From contig NC_049915.1 in NCBI RefSeq assembly GCF_001411555.2, positions 16,506,640 through 16,570,639 on the forward strand: a stretch of 64,000 bases of DNA, written 5' to 3'. This document shows, piece after piece, positions 9,490-21,860 of this stretch. This DNA is from Juglans regia. Its lineage: Eukaryota; Streptophyta; Magnoliopsida; Fagales; Juglandaceae. A model generated the notes under the pieces. It saw only the letters and a program-made list of their open reading frames with translations, had not been told where the DNA came from and did not search any database. The translations under genes and the position numbers were made by a program. How positions within the stretch are numbered: position 1 is the first letter of the stretch; each line of letters opens with the position of its first letter.

Positions 9490-10957
9490 GTCATTATTAT
9501 CTCTTACAGTAAGTGGAGATTTTTGTTGAAACCATTTGTTCTTCTTGTGGTTTGAATTTCAAGGTGCTGTTAATGAAAAGACTCAGGCATCCCAATGTTG
9601 TGCTCTTCATGGGACCTGTAACACGTCCCCCAAACTCTCTTGCTCTGACCATAGTCATTTATAGTCTTATCACAGATTTATATGGAAGACAACGTGTTCC
9701 ATATTTAAACTTACGAACAAAAGCCTTTATTAGTAACCTGAATTATCAATCTGTATGCTCTAGCTACATAGTAGGCGATTATTCCTTTTTCTTAACAGGC
9801 ATTGATTTACTTGAAAGTAACACAGCACACGCTTGTACACACGTACGCACATGGACATGGACACATAACCAATGAAATGGCTTCAAAAGAGGCTCTTGAA
9901 TGGTAGGGCTTTTGGAAAGTAGAAGAAAACACTCATGAAAATAGATCTTAGAAACTTCAGTTCCTTTTAATGGAAAGGTTATACACTTCTCACCAAAGGT
10001 TTGAACAGTATATATCCTCTTGGTGGCTGCATCTGGTGGTAGTTGTACAACCATATAATTTATACAATAATGTTAAAAAGTTAATTTTAACATTATTGAA
10101 ATATCACGATCATCTGTCATGCCTATTATGTAGTCATCCATCTTGCAATATGCTTTGCTTTCTTGATAATTTAATTGTTTCTATGCGTCTTGGATTGCAA
10201 GTATGCAACCCTTGAAACTAGTAATGAAAAGTTAATATTTGTATTTCACTCCTTCAGGCTGAGTGGATGGCCCCAGAAGTGCTAAGAAATGGACATGCAA
10301 ATGAAAAGTAAGCCTTTTTCGATGCAGTATCTTCTTTTTCGCCCTGGATGGAAGGTTTTAATTACATCATGTATAAAATATGGAGGTGTGAAATTTGTAG
10401 CTTTGGGGTCATACTGTAGATGTCTATACATTGCAACGACCCGGGGGGGAGGGGCGGGGGATGAACCCAATGCAAGTTGTTGGTGCAGTTGGATTTCAAC
10501 ATCGGCGTCTTGACATTCCAGATGATATGGATCCTGCCATTGTAGATATTATTCAAAGTGCAGGCAGACGAAAGTATTCTTTTGGTGATTTGAAAACTCC
10601 AATGCACAAACGCTTTTGTTGCCTTACCTTACACTCGAACCCTGTGAAAGTCATAAAAGGTTAAATTCTCTTATGAATTAGTAGTGGTGGATTGGAATTC
10701 TATTTTTGTGTTTATCATGGTTGTTACTTGTTACAATGTATCGAGTATACTTAAAATTCATTTCTGTGTTCCTGACAAAAGATCCAATTTAACATTTTAG
10801 AGACCCAAAATTGACACCCACATTTGCTGAGATCATGGCTGCTTTGAAGCCATTGCAGAAGCCAATAACCAGTTCTCAAGTTCCCAGGCCAAGCATATCC
10901 CCAGGCAGTGGTCGTCAGAAGGCTCTGCCATCACAAATTCTAGAAGAAGCAGGCTAG
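9490..10957 (+). pseudogene. Raf-like (EDR1/CTR1-class MAPKKK) kinase pseudogene, fragment 1
   Basis: Broken exons of a plant Raf-like Ser/Thr kinase. Piece one starts at 9564 after a splice acceptor and encodes [19 protein letters not shown] (alpha-C to beta-4/5); about 37 bp including its donor are deleted compared with the copies at 28255 and 30360. Piece two, 10258-10307, encodes AEWMAPEVLRNGHANEK (APE region) with an AG acceptor and GT donor. Piece three, about 10464-10570, encodes [20 protein letters not shown]. Piece four, 10800-10957, encodes DPKLTPTFAEIMAALKPLQ and ends with a stop. The ATP-binding lysine exon, HRD, DFG and CDVYSFGV portions were not found, so no active kinase can be made. 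The same 5' junction to NLR 3' flank DNA recurs at 28.0 kb, so the kinase piece was captured before the cluster duplicated. Confidence 0.85.
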
Positions 10958-13600
10958 AAGAGCAAACTATACCATCATACTCTCTGTCATTGGACTGCAA
11001 AAATATGGGTGAAGTTCTAGATTGCCTTGGACTAGTCTGAGAAAGTGATGGATTGATTTCCCTACATTCAAACCAATCTGAGATTGTGATTCTTTTTTCT
11101 CAATTCCTTTTTTTCTCCATCACAGTGCAGCTATCCTCAAGGTTGTATATTTGTTTGTAGAAAACCAATGAAATTGTTGTAATGAATTTTTTGAAAATTT
11201 TTCTTTTTGTGGAGTTCTTCCATTTTGATTTTCTAACTGAATTGATACAAAGACATAATGCAATCTGCATTAGTTGTTACTACAAGGATGAGAGCAAAGG
11301 ACAACATTCCCTTTATGTTCTACAACTATTTAACAGAACAGTCCATTTTACAACTAACCAAGGTGATTGCCATTTCATAAAAAATACTAAAACTTTTTGT
11401 TGCTTTGAGCTTTTAAGTTTTACATTTTCTCGTTCAATTTTGATTTTCATGATCTTATGCAAGAATGCTTCCTTCACATTCAGATTCTCTTGTACTGCAG
11501 ATGTTTATGTGAATTACCCAAATCAGATTTCTCTCGACTTCTGGGTCCCATCTGACTTGGATTAATATTATCTTTCTCTTCTTAATTATGATTACAACAT
11601 AGGAGAAAATATCTAAGGAGAAAGTTCTCTGGCTGAGTTTAAACTGTACCCACCCTAAGCAACTTTAGCAGAGTTTCTCCAATAATAATAATAAATAAAT
11701 AAAAAAAATCCCTCAGCTTAGCTGTTTTATAATTGTTATATATGTTTCTGGATTTATTAATTGTTTTTCATAATCTATATATTTGGAACAAATCTATATA
11801 GAAGAAGTTTAATTAATCTAAACCAAAGGTGGGTTATAAGGAATAAGAATACACAGATAAAGAGAGGATTGCAAACTTTATATTCCAGTATGCAAATTCA
11901 ACCCCAATAGTGGACTTGGAATCTACCGGAATTCCTCTTTTGCAAACCTTCAGATAAGATTTGATTTCCCAATCCCAGAGTCTCCCGTAAGAACTGTCTT
12001 CATGAATAGATAATCACAATCTTCATGAAATGCATCAGGCATTTATTTTGTATTTCTTTTGCTCTGAATCTCCCTAATCATGAAAGACAAAAGGAAAAGA
12101 AGAAAACGTTGAGAAGAAAATGAAGTTTATAAGAAGAGGAAAATATCTATATCTATATCAGTATATATATGTATGTATTTTAGACAAAGTACTTTTAGCA
12201 GTTCCTTTGGCATTGTTTTTGGAGGGTACAGAGTATTTATATGTGAAAACATTGAGGAATTGAAAAGATATCATGGCTGTTTCCTGATGTTATTAATTTT
12301 CATATTTAATATTTATGCTGATGTGTCAAAGCTTGATTAGAAGGTCTTCCCTAATACAAATTGATGATTTAGCTTATTTAATTTTGGTTGCTCTAAAAGT
12401 TGTGTATTAGTGATCATAGATTTTCTTAGAAGTTGGTGAATGAACACTAGCATTTTCTGCAATCCCCTGCATGACAAATCCCAAGGAACATGGGCTCAAA
12501 CTTTCGGTCCATTATTCATTCCAGTAACTGAATGAGACTTTTGTTGAGGGTTTTCTATCTCCTTCTCTTATATCTTTCATTCCTTTGAATTTTTTTTTAC
12601 AAGGTTGTCATGAGGACTCAGATGATTACCTGAACTAATTTCAAATCACCCAGAGTTTTGGACTCAGATTCTAGGGGATTGAAATCTACCAAGGAGACAA
12701 GTTGAGCGATGAGATGAGGTGAAAGTTGAATAAAATATTATTAAAATATTATTTTTTAATATTATTTTTGTTTTAAAATTATTTGTATTTTGTTTAAAAG
12801 TAAAGAAAAGTTGTAATAATTAGATGAGACGAGCTGACATGGTTTGTGTTTGTAGCCTTTTAGAGATATCCTTGAAAATCACGTCTGCTCTATCTATATT
12901 GTGGAACAAAGGATTTGTGATCTTCAAATAGTATAAAACGAGAGCTTTCTTCATTGTAACAGCACCTGTTATCTAATGATTTAGTTCTTGTCAAAAAGGG
13001 TTCTTTGATTGTACTACTATGGCCTTATGCTTATGCTTATGCTTAACCACTTACTTTACTCAGATCATCCATTGGGGTTATGAATATAAATACAGAAATT
13101 GGTATAGAAAAACAAAATCCTCTGTTTTACTGATTGAGAATATGAATATCTATATATATAAGCTGATAAATATTTACCTGTTCAATGCTTGCAGATGGAT
13201 GGCATTTCTCATAACAAAATCCAAGCTCACAAACATTAGCTTGCGCTCTTCAAACCCCATATATTTGCTGTTTTCACAATGGCAGGATCATAGATTCCTT
13301 CTCTGCCTCAACATACACTTTTAAAATTGCAGCACCAAGTTGTTGTTGGCATGCCAAGTCTTTCTTCATGTTTTGGATGCCCAATGCTTATAAGAGCTGT
13401 CAAGAAGGTGCTTAAAAATAGGTCGGTTCACGTGGAGTGTAGGGTCCCGCGCATATGAGAGGATGGTCGTTACTTTTTGCAAGAAGCCAGCTTCCTCCAT
13501 AAACTCTAAAGCAGCTAATACATACTTAGCTGTAAGAATATGAGAAAATTGATTTAGCAGTGGGGATGATAATACCAACAACAGTTGCAGCAGCACCTAA
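10958..13600. other. Intergenic: kinase 3' UTR remnant, then NLR 3'-flank module
   Basis: The 3' flank of the kinase pseudogene runs to roughly 11560. About 11590-13600 matches 32740-34200 (for example agaactgtcttcatgaatag, gcttgattagaaggtcttcc), so it is another copy of the NLR downstream module. It includes a short MITE-like tract at about 12695-12850 (gatgagatgaggtgaaagtt ... gatgagacgagc). Open frames here are short and carry no recognisable domain. Confidence 0.55.
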
Positions 13601-14640
13601 TCTCTTCTTGAGCATTTGTACATTCAAGATGAACTCTTTCCTTATAAAGCTGTCTCTGATGAATATTTCTTTTGATCTTCGATGCTTGTGACTAAGTTGT
13701 TGCAGCTTCCAAGTGCCATCTGAAAAATGAATGTGCAATTATACTGTCTTAATTTGTTTACTGTCTTTGGCTAAACTTACCATAAACACTTTGATCCTGA
13801 ATGGACATCTATTCGTCAATATTTCCTGCCACTAAACATTACTGTCTTTCATATTCATATGTTAGGATGAAACTCTAGTTGACAGTATTCCTTGCCACTA
13901 AGCACTACTGTTTCTATTGGTTCCTCAGCAACTAAAGGATGTATTCAACACTTTTCTGGTACGTTGGGATTGGTGAATTGCTCTTTGCTGAGTGGTCTTG
14001 CAATGATTCTTTTACCTAAATATTCTAATAGAAAAAGGCTTACTCCTCTTAAATTCAAGAGATTGATGCTTGGGATGACAACAACCTGAGATACAGCAGG
14101 GCTATAACATCACCTCTCTTTCATCTAATACCCTTAATTCTATTAAAAAAAATACGCCTCTGTTTAAAGTTGTGTCAATTTAAGAGATTGTTAGTGCCTA
14201 TAACATTCATTAATTAGTTATATGGAGCAGGCCGCATCTTGTTTTTTAGAGTTGGTGATGGTGGGCATTATAGACATTTTTATCACTTAAGTTATATCGA
14301 GCTCTTGAATTTTTGAGGAAGTTGGAACCACCTGTATGGGTAATCAAAGTCCTAACTTGTTTGTGAAAAGTCATTGAGCGCATGTGCTGCACTGTTTTGA
14401 CTTTTGTCCTTAAGATTCATTTTTGTCGACGAATAATGGAGCTTTGGATTTGAAAGAACACGTGTTAACTGGAAGATACATAAACAATCACTTGTTCCAA
14501 CATTTATTGTAGCTATATGTGCACATAAAAGGTTACTAGTTGTGTGTCTCATTTTGTCTGTTCATCTATATTGCCCAAAACCCAGTGTCTTTTCATTTTA
14601 CTTCTCTGTTTTTCCTATAGAAGATTCAAGGTAGGTGGTA
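13601..14640. other. Intergenic, no gene recognised
   Basis: AT-rich DNA without convincing coding signal. The stretch 14508-14640 (agctatatgtgcaca ... ggtggtatttatttattttg) has a copy at about 55440-55580 upstream of NLR4, which ties this region to the duplicated NLR flanks. Confidence 0.5.
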
Positions 14641-14649
14641 TTTATTTAT

Positions 14650-15265
14650 TTTGGGTAGGGCTGTAAAAAAAGAAAATAAAAAAAATAAAATAAAAAGGGT
14701 GAACCAGTGAATCCAACCGAACCAGTGTGCTAGGTCCAATTCGGAACTGGTTCGGTCTAGTTCCAGTTCCTAATAATCAAAACCGGTTAGAAATCGGTCT
14801 GGTTTCGGTTTTGGTATTAGAACAGTGGTTCGAACCAACCAATCTGGTAGATATATATTTTTTAATTTTTATATTATATATTATATTATATGCTAATTGT
14901 TAATTTATAGAACATGAAATTTTAATCTTTTTATATATATATATTATTCTTATAACATAAAATTAATATAACATTTGATATATAACATAAAAATTAACCC
15001 TATAAATTTTAGTATCACATTTGATTATGATATAACATAAATTAACCTTATAATTTTTAATAAAACATTTGAATTTTGATAGAACATATAAATTTTGATT
15101 TTATAAAAAAAAGTATAACATTAATATAACATAAAATCAGAAATATGGGTCAATCACTTATTAAAGTTTTTTTGAAATATGATTTTATTTATCCGTAAAA
15201 TCAGAAAAACCAAACCAAACCAGACCAGAACGAACTGGTTTTTCCAGTTTCGGTGGTGGTGAGGG
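14650..15265. repeat. Possible hAT-like non-autonomous element
   Basis: Begins near gggtagggctgtaaaaaaag and contains several accggttcggt-like boxes (gaactggttcggtctagttc at one end, ccaaaccaaaccagaccag and gaactggtttttccagtttc at the other) around a very AT-rich core. Such GGTTC-rich, 'gggctgtaaa' elements are common hAT-type relics in plants. Exact ends and target duplication were not resolved. Confidence 0.4.
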
Positions 15266-15439
15266 TCATTTAAAATTTGTTGTAGCTATGGTGTTATTTT
15301 TCTCACTTTTTTAATCAAATATGCATTGAAATTAAATAAGAAATATAAGAAGACAGAGTGGAGTGTCTTATGTTCAGCTACTACCATCTCTGTGCAGATT
15401 TGATATACCAAATTTATGGTATATAATCACTTTTATGTT

Positions 15440-15696
15440 TCAAGGAGGATCCTGATGAGTGGAAAGAAGCATTGACTAAAAATATATGGGATATACCAAA
15501 GGAGAGAAGTGGAATTGTTCCAACTCTTATGTTCAGCTACTACCATCTCCCTGCACATTTGAAGAGATGCTTTGCCTACTGTTCAATATTTCCACAGGAC
15601 TATGAATTTAAGGGTTTAATTCAGCCACAAGAAGGGGAAAAGCAAATGGAAGATTTAGATAAAGAGTATTTTCGCAATCTATTGTCGAGGTCATTT
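15440..15696 (+). pseudogene. NLR fragment (ARC2/RNBS-D segment)
   Basis: Reads DEWKEALTKNIWDIPKERSG, then LKRCFAYCSIFPQDYEF, GLIQP, then MEDLDKEYFRNLLSRSF. This corresponds to the stretch between GLPL and MHD in the intact NLRs (about residues 388-480 of NLR1). Twelve residues equivalent to EEKEVVLLWMAE are missing in frame. The sequence is more diverged than the four full genes, so it is an older or separate relative. At about 15694-15697 the homology switches without a stop into a Ty3/gypsy integrase. Confidence 0.88.
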
Positions 15697-16960
15697 TTAC
15701 GGGAGTACATCATATGTGAACTACATCGAGGGTAGGAGGACATGTGGGATGGGACAAAACTGTATGATTGGCTGCTGAACGTTATTTTTGGCCCCAATTA
15801 AGAAGAGATGTAGGCAAGTTTATACAAAGATGTCCTGTGTGCGAAGTAGGGAAGGGTCAATCGCAAGATACTGGGCTATATACACCATTATCTGTGCCAG
15901 AAAAATCACAAGATAGTGGTTGTTGACTGATTCTAAAAAATGGAGCATTTCATTTCATGCCAGAAGACTTCAGATGCGTCAAATGTGGCTCACCTTTTCT
16001 TTAAGGAGGTTGTTCGTCTACATGGTGTCCCCAGGTCCATCACTTCTGACTGTGACAACCTTGTTTGCTTTCAGGGATAAAACCCAAAACTTTGAAAACC
16101 TCTCATCTAATCTTATCTCATCATTACAACTTTTTCAAATTTCCACACAAAATAAAATAAACAATTCAACTTTTTCAAATCTTAAAATAAAAATAATATT
16201 AAAAAAGTTATTCTAATAATATTTTATTCAACTTCTTAACTATAATGTCAACTCATCTCTGAAAGAAAATGAGGCAAACTCAGCAACTTTTGGGTGACTC
16301 TATGGAGGAAATTCGGAACTTCTCTCAAGTACAGTAGCTCTTGCCACCCTCAAGCTGTTGGCCAAATCGAGGTGACCAATCAGACATTAGGCAACATGCT
16401 TCAGTGCATTTCAGGTGACAAGCCAAGGCAATGGGATGTAAGCCTCCCGCAAGTAGAGTTTGCTTTCAAAAGTATGTGCAACCGTTCAATAGGAAAAACA
16501 CCCTTTAAAATTGTCTACACCCAACCTCCTAAACACTGCCTTGATTTGGTTCCCCTTCCAAAGCTCCCTAGTTTTAGTGTAGCAGCTAAGAACATGGTCG
16601 AAAGGGTCAAATGAGTACAATCTGAAGTTTGTAACAACCTGAAGCTCGCCAGTGATAGGTACAAGGTCACAACTGATAAACACAAGCGAGTCAAAATGTT
16701 TGAAGAGGATGACTTAGGGATGATCTACCTACGTAAGGGTCATTTCCCATCTGGTGTATACAAGAAGTTTTAGAATAAGAAATATGGCCTATTTTGAGTC
16801 CTCAAGAAGATTGACGACAATGCCTACGTAGTTGAACTCCCAAAAGACATGTCTATCTCCTCCACTTTTAATGTTGCAAATTTATTTGAATACCACCCAC
16901 CAGATGAGCCACTTTACATTAACACTGACTTGAGGACAAGTCTTCTTCAAAGTGGGGAAG
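15697..16960 (+). mobile_element. Decayed Ty3/gypsy integrase and pol C-terminal region
   Basis: In order on the + strand: the integrase zinc-binding end (LREYIICELHRG, GHVGWDKTV, a stop, then [18 protein letters not shown] and [13 protein letters not shown]); part of the DDE core ([32 protein letters not shown]); a MITE insert at about 16078-16285; then core resumption (TLWRKFGTSLKYSSSCHPQ, TLGNMLQCISGDKPRQWDVS, NRSIGKTPFKIVY) and the C-terminal part (DDNAYVVELPKDMSISSTFN, LFEYHPPDEPLY). Several stops and frame changes make it inactive. No reverse transcriptase, gag or LTR was seen on either side, so only the 3' part of a pol gene is left. Confidence 0.9.
16078..16285. mobile_element. MITE of the 'catctcatctcat' type inside the integrase remnant
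   Basis: The integrase reading is interrupted by AT-rich sequence containing cctctcatctaatcttatct, catcattacaactttttcaa and tattttattcaacttctt. This text recurs in several MITE-like copies in the window (20471, 55255, 56045; inverted near 20845). Exact termini are uncertain. The insertion came after the retroelement and splits its DDE core. Confidence 0.65.
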
Positions 16961-18457
16961 AGCTGAGGACACTAGTTCACGTGATAATTCATAGAAATCA
17001 ATTCCAGAAGATTATCAAGCAATGGGAAATTTTTGGGTTTCACCGGCAAGGCAACCTTAATAATTACTTGCCTTTACTAGCTTGATTTGAATGTTTGATT
17101 GTTTGACAGCAACCTTAATTGATTTGAAGTCCTGTTTTTGTCGATTTACTTTCCATTTGGTTAGCTTTACTTTCTAGGCCAATAAATCTTCTTTTACAAA
17201 TTGTCCGCCTCTATAATAGCAGTTAGTTTTTTACATCTTATTGGAAAACTTCAAATAAAAAAGTTGTTGATTCACGTTGAACAAGAAAGACACATTCTTC
17301 TTTGCAAACCTTACTCTTCCACAACGCCATTTGGGCTTCTACACGGGGCCAGGCCCATAGTGACAAAAGATAGTAAACCAAAATATTGGGCTTGGACTGG
17401 GCTTCACAATCTACAAATAGTAAGTGCAGCTAAGAAGATTCCTAGGTACATTATATTTATTTTTTGAATGCTTGTTTAGTCATTAGTGTACCACAAGCTT
17501 CCGTTTTGGTTATCCCAAAGAGAGAAGCCTTCGATATTAATGTTAGATATAGTCTTTTGCAAGTTCTTAATAGTACTCCAATTGAGTTAAATAATTGTTA
17601 CAGACACAAAGAGATTATGCAAAAGTAAATTTATAAATTGATGTGGTTTTATGGAATCCATTAGATCTACATTACAACAAAAATAACTTTATAATCTGAC
17701 AATGTGACATCACATCAAGTCACATTAGTTTGTGGGTTTACTTTTGTGTAAACTCTTTGGGTCTAAAGTATTTCCCTTTCAAAAGGTTGGCAAATAGTTG
17801 GAAATAAAAATAATGAAATTGCTCCTAAACACACAACATTCCTTCAATATATTTAATCGATAGGGTATATTTTACTCTTAATTTTGTACCCCGGACGGCA
17901 AAAACAAGGGTCTAGCTCAGCTCTTAATTATTCTTCAGCGACAAAACTTTGGTAGTTTTCGAATGAATATGCTATATGCGAATGGCTAGGATTAAAATGA
18001 GGTGCGTCCCTTATGTAATAGGAATATGACTAGCAAGCATTTTAATTTTTTTGCATTTGTCTTCTCTTGCAATTCTTGTAACAAGTTACTGTTTTTTACT
18101 CTTGCATTTTTCGTAAGTTACTGATGATATACATATTATTATTAATTTTAAATAATTATAAATATGACACACAAGATTCCTTCAACTAATCAATAGGTAT
18201 ATTTTACTCTTAATTACGTACCCCAGACGGCAAAAAACAAGAGCTTCAGCTCTTAATTAATTACTTGCTCAAGTAGTCTTGATCATCTTCAGTGACAAAA
18301 CTAATTTGGTAGCTTTCGAATGAATTGTGACAAAAAGAATATGATTGATCTCATGGCTATAGATTTACTTAAAACATGTCACGTACAGTAGCATATATTA
18401 ATTATAAAATTCAAGATGATAAATATCATTTCTCTTCTAAAATTCTAACTATAGATC

Positions 18458-18604
18458 ATAACAAGAATTTTATTTAATATTTATCATCTTGAATTTTATA
18501 TTAGAGCCATGATCCTTCTAATATAATATTATATTAAAGCCATGATTCATCTAATATTAATTATAAAATTCAAGATGATAAATATTAAATAAAATTCTTG
18601 TTAT
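18458..18604. repeat. Perfect 43-bp inverted repeat with 61-bp loop
   Basis: Left arm 18458-18500 (starts ataacaagaattttatttaa) and right arm 18562-18604 (ends ttaaataaaattcttgttat) are exact reverse complements over 43 bp. The loop has a short direct repeat (gccatgatccttctaatata / gccatgattcatctaatatt). A partial third copy, aattataaaattcaagatga, lies near 18398. No MITE-style target duplication was recognised. Confidence 0.8.
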
Positions 18605-20470
18605 TATCATCATCATTATCTATTAAAATATTTTTCGTGAAAAGTAAGAAATTAAGTAGACTAAGTAGTCGATGCATGGTTTCGGCGAAAATATGCGGAT
18701 TGAAGCTTTCAAGATTCCCTCTACAGAACATTTAAATATCTTAATCACAGCCGATCATGTGTGTCTCATTCAACGCGCTTTGACAGAGTTGAATGCCTTA
18801 ATCCATCAGCTCCCAAATTATTAATTAATGTTGAATTAATGCACAGGTTCTTTCCTTATCTAATAATAATAATAATAATTCATAAGTATATAAAGAGTTT
18901 ACAAAACCTACTAATTATTTATATACATTTATTAGAAATAGAATTACATTTACTACAAAAAAATCCATTCTTACTAGAGAAAAATGATAGAAAATTGGTT
19001 GTTAAAATATTATTAATATTGGTTTGAGATTTTAAAAAGTTGAATTGATTATTATATTTTTTATAGAAAAATTATAATAATGATATGAGATGAAACACTT
19101 TTACTATCCAAACGGAGCCTTAAAAGTTAAAACTATATATTTTGTGAATAACCCAAAATGTGGGAAAATGCTGCAGAGCTTTTGTTATTTTTAATTAATG
19201 GTGTATAGTAAAAAATAAGTTTAGTCGGCTACCTTCCTTTACTAATGACAAAGACAACGTCATGATCGCAAATATGTTCAAAACAACAATAAAAAAAAAA
19301 ATAAATAAATAAATTTAAAAAGAAGAAGAAGAAGAAGAAGAAGAAGGGTATTCTTCCACCAATAACGACTACCATGAAATTAAATGGCCGCCTTTGATAT
19401 ATTACGGCAAGAGTACAAGCAGGGATACATTAAAATGAAGAATCCAAAAGTGGGAATTTGCTATAGATCACACAAAAGTAAATCTATAAATTGATCGACA
19501 TGAGTTTATATGATTTGTTAGATCACGTCAGTCAGCGTTATTTATTTTGTGGGATCTTTATGTAACTCAACCATTTCTCATTTTTTAAATTGTCTATAGG
19601 CAAAAATAATACAAATTTAGCCGGCCACCTTCAAAACAATCATATACATCTAAGCAAGAATATCAGACAATCGCATACATTGATTTTCTATGTTGGATTA
19701 GAATCTAGAATATCAAATTCCTCAATTTTTAATGTTCTTGACAATCCTTTTTTTTCCTTTTAAGATTTATTTTCTTAACATTTATTTTCAATATATCATC
19801 ATTCTCCTTAATTTATAGGAACTTTTTGTTACATACCCCCTGAACATTGTGGCATTAAAAAATAGATCTAGGAATGATACATATCAAGATCTAAATAAGT
19901 CAAAATTGGAGATTGTTAGTGATAATAGTGGTAGTAATGAATTAAAAAAGAGCTTTGTCTTGACTCTTTAATCTTTATAATTAATTAACTCATGTGATAA
20001 GGTTATATTTAAAAAAACATCTAGAAAGGGGTCCTATATCTAAGTCTCTCGTAGCACATACGTTTTTTGTTATAAAGTTTTTTTTACTAATTTAAAAAAC
20101 TTAAAACCTTTGGTCCAAATCACTTACGTCTTGATGCCAGACAAAATAAAGATTATTCTCACGGTTAGTTAATCAACAAATACTAAAAAATGAGATTGAG
20201 AAAATATGGGAAAAAGAGAAAAACTAAGAAATATATTGGCAAATGATAAAATTTGAAATTATTTTTACGAATAATTTAAGTAATTTATCTTAGAGCCATC
20301 TATAGTTAAAATTTTATAAGAGAAATACTATTTATGTATCATCTTCAATTTAAAACTAATATATGCTATATATTGTATTTTAAGTAATTTATCAACTAGT
20401 AAATATATAGCCGACCATGAGAAACGCGTTGGTTAGTGCCGCGGAAAGTTAATTTTATCCTTAATGATTA

Positions 20471-20675
20471 GGCTTTGTTTAGATATAAGAAGTGTTTTAT
20501 CTTATCTCATTTCATAATTAATATTTTTAAAAATTACCATATAAAATATAATAAAGAAATTCAAATTTTTTCAAATATCAAAATAATAATAATATTAAAA
20601 AAAATTTCTAAAAATATTTTATTAATTTTTCAACTTTCATCTCATCTCAACTCCTAAAATCACACCTAAAATGAG
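20471..20675. mobile_element. MITE, 'catctcatctcat' family
   Basis: Begins near ggctttgtttagatataaga and contains atcttatctcatttcataat, caaatatcaaaataataata and ctttcatctcatctcaactc. A relative with the same order lies at about 55252-55405 in the matching part of the NLR4 upstream block, so the element predates that duplication. Termini are approximate. Confidence 0.55.
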
Positions 20676-20839
20676 GTGCAAATTACATTTAGTACAAAAA
20701 ACCAATCTTACATTTATGAAATTCTTATTTATTATTTTCTAAAATAAATATTTATTTTCTGAAATTCTTATGGATTGGGAAAATGACAAATGGATACATG
20801 GTTTTATTTGATTTCTTCATCGACTTACAATAAACTTGC

Positions 20840-21058
20840 TCGTTTGGGTTAAGAGGTGAGATAATTTTATATGAAAGTTAAAAATTAAATAAAATATTGA
20901 TAGAATATTATTTTTTAATATTATTATTATTTTGAGATTTAAAAAATATGAATTTAGATTTGAAAAATTTGAGTTGCTTATTATATTTTATGTAAGAATT
21001 TAAAAAAGTTATACTGATGAGATAAAATGAAATAAAATATTATCTGAATCCAAACGAG
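20840..21058. mobile_element. MITE, same family, opposite orientation
   Basis: Left end cgtttgggttaagaggtgag and right end gaatccaaacgag form rough inverted termini. The interior is the reverse of the family consensus (ttgagttgcttattatattt, gatgagataaaatgaaataa). Exact target duplication was not fixed. Confidence 0.5.
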
Positions 21059-21639
21059 AAAAATATTGTTTGTTATATCAATCGAGCAAAAGGCTCATTT
21101 GTTAATGTATTCTAAACTTGTTGGTAACAAATCATCATTTCTCTTCTTTCTCCGGACGAAATATATGCAATCCATTTTGCAAGGATAACCGATCGTTCCC
21201 ACAATATTATTTCCCATTTTGATCGCACAAGTACCATCAAATTTCGAAAAACATGATCCACATGATCATGTAGATCCTAAGCAGTACTGTGTCATTTTTT
21301 TTTTTTAGAATATCCAAAATCTTAAAAGTTTTTCTTCCTATCTCAAAAATAATAGATTGGGTGATTGTGGTGGACTCCACACCATCATGTGTCGTCTGAA
21401 CCACATAAAGACGATCTATCAGAATAGAAAGAAAGAATCTTAAAAAACTTTTTAAAAATTCATTATATTAAAAGTAGAAAGAATCTATTTTGTTCTTCAT
21501 TTTATTTCGAATCGATGAGTTTTTTTTTTTTTTCCTTCAATTTTTTAGTTTTTTAAAGTAAAATCTTAAAGCACTTTTTACAAATTCACAGAGCACATTA
21601 ATCTTTTTTTTTTGTTTTAATAAAAAATAAAAATAAAAC

Positions 21640-21860
21640 CAACCGCCCAATTAATTAGGATCCAACATTAATTGGGCAGCTCAGATTGATAATGACAATG
21701 GTGGATCCTAACCGAATACAAAAATGCCATGCACTTGGGATTCCCATAAATAGTCTTGCTTCCTTCTTCTCTCTCTCTCACCATAACTAAAACAGTAGCG
21801 TACGTTTCTTAATATTTGCATACTTTTTCCTTAATTTGATTCCTTTCTCCAACGAAAACA
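21640..21860 (+). promoter_or_regulatory. NLR2 core promoter and 5' leader (fullest copy)
   Basis: Carries ggatccaacattaattggg, cagctcagattgataatgac, then aaaatgccatgcacttggga, a TATA-like cccataaatag at about 21744-21753, a (TC)-rich patch and the conserved leader. NLR3 has nearly the same text. NLR1, the truncated copy at 41627 and NLR4 lack 59, 51 and about 5 bp of it. The leader has no upstream ATG. Confidence 0.7.

Larger units (their letters stand above)
16961..21640. other. Intergenic between gypsy remnant and NLR2 promoter
   Basis: No gene recognised. From about 17460 the DNA matches the NLR4 upstream block at 54318 onward (gaatgcttgtttagtc; cccagacggcaaaaa; aaacgcgttggttagtgcc at 20422 and 55201). 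A roughly 310-bp spaced duplication is visible: taccccggacggcaaaaaca at about 17887 and taccccagacggcaaaaaac at about 18218. Simple repeats include (TAA)n near 18862 and (AAG)n at about 19321-19347. The segment about 18590-18852 is inverted relative to 54748-54995. Confidence 0.55.

Noticed and set aside
9490..10957. Kinase acting as an integrated decoy fused to an NLR
   Set aside because: The kinase pieces lie beyond the NLR stop codon, are separate exons with missing catalytic parts, and no frame joins them to the receptor.
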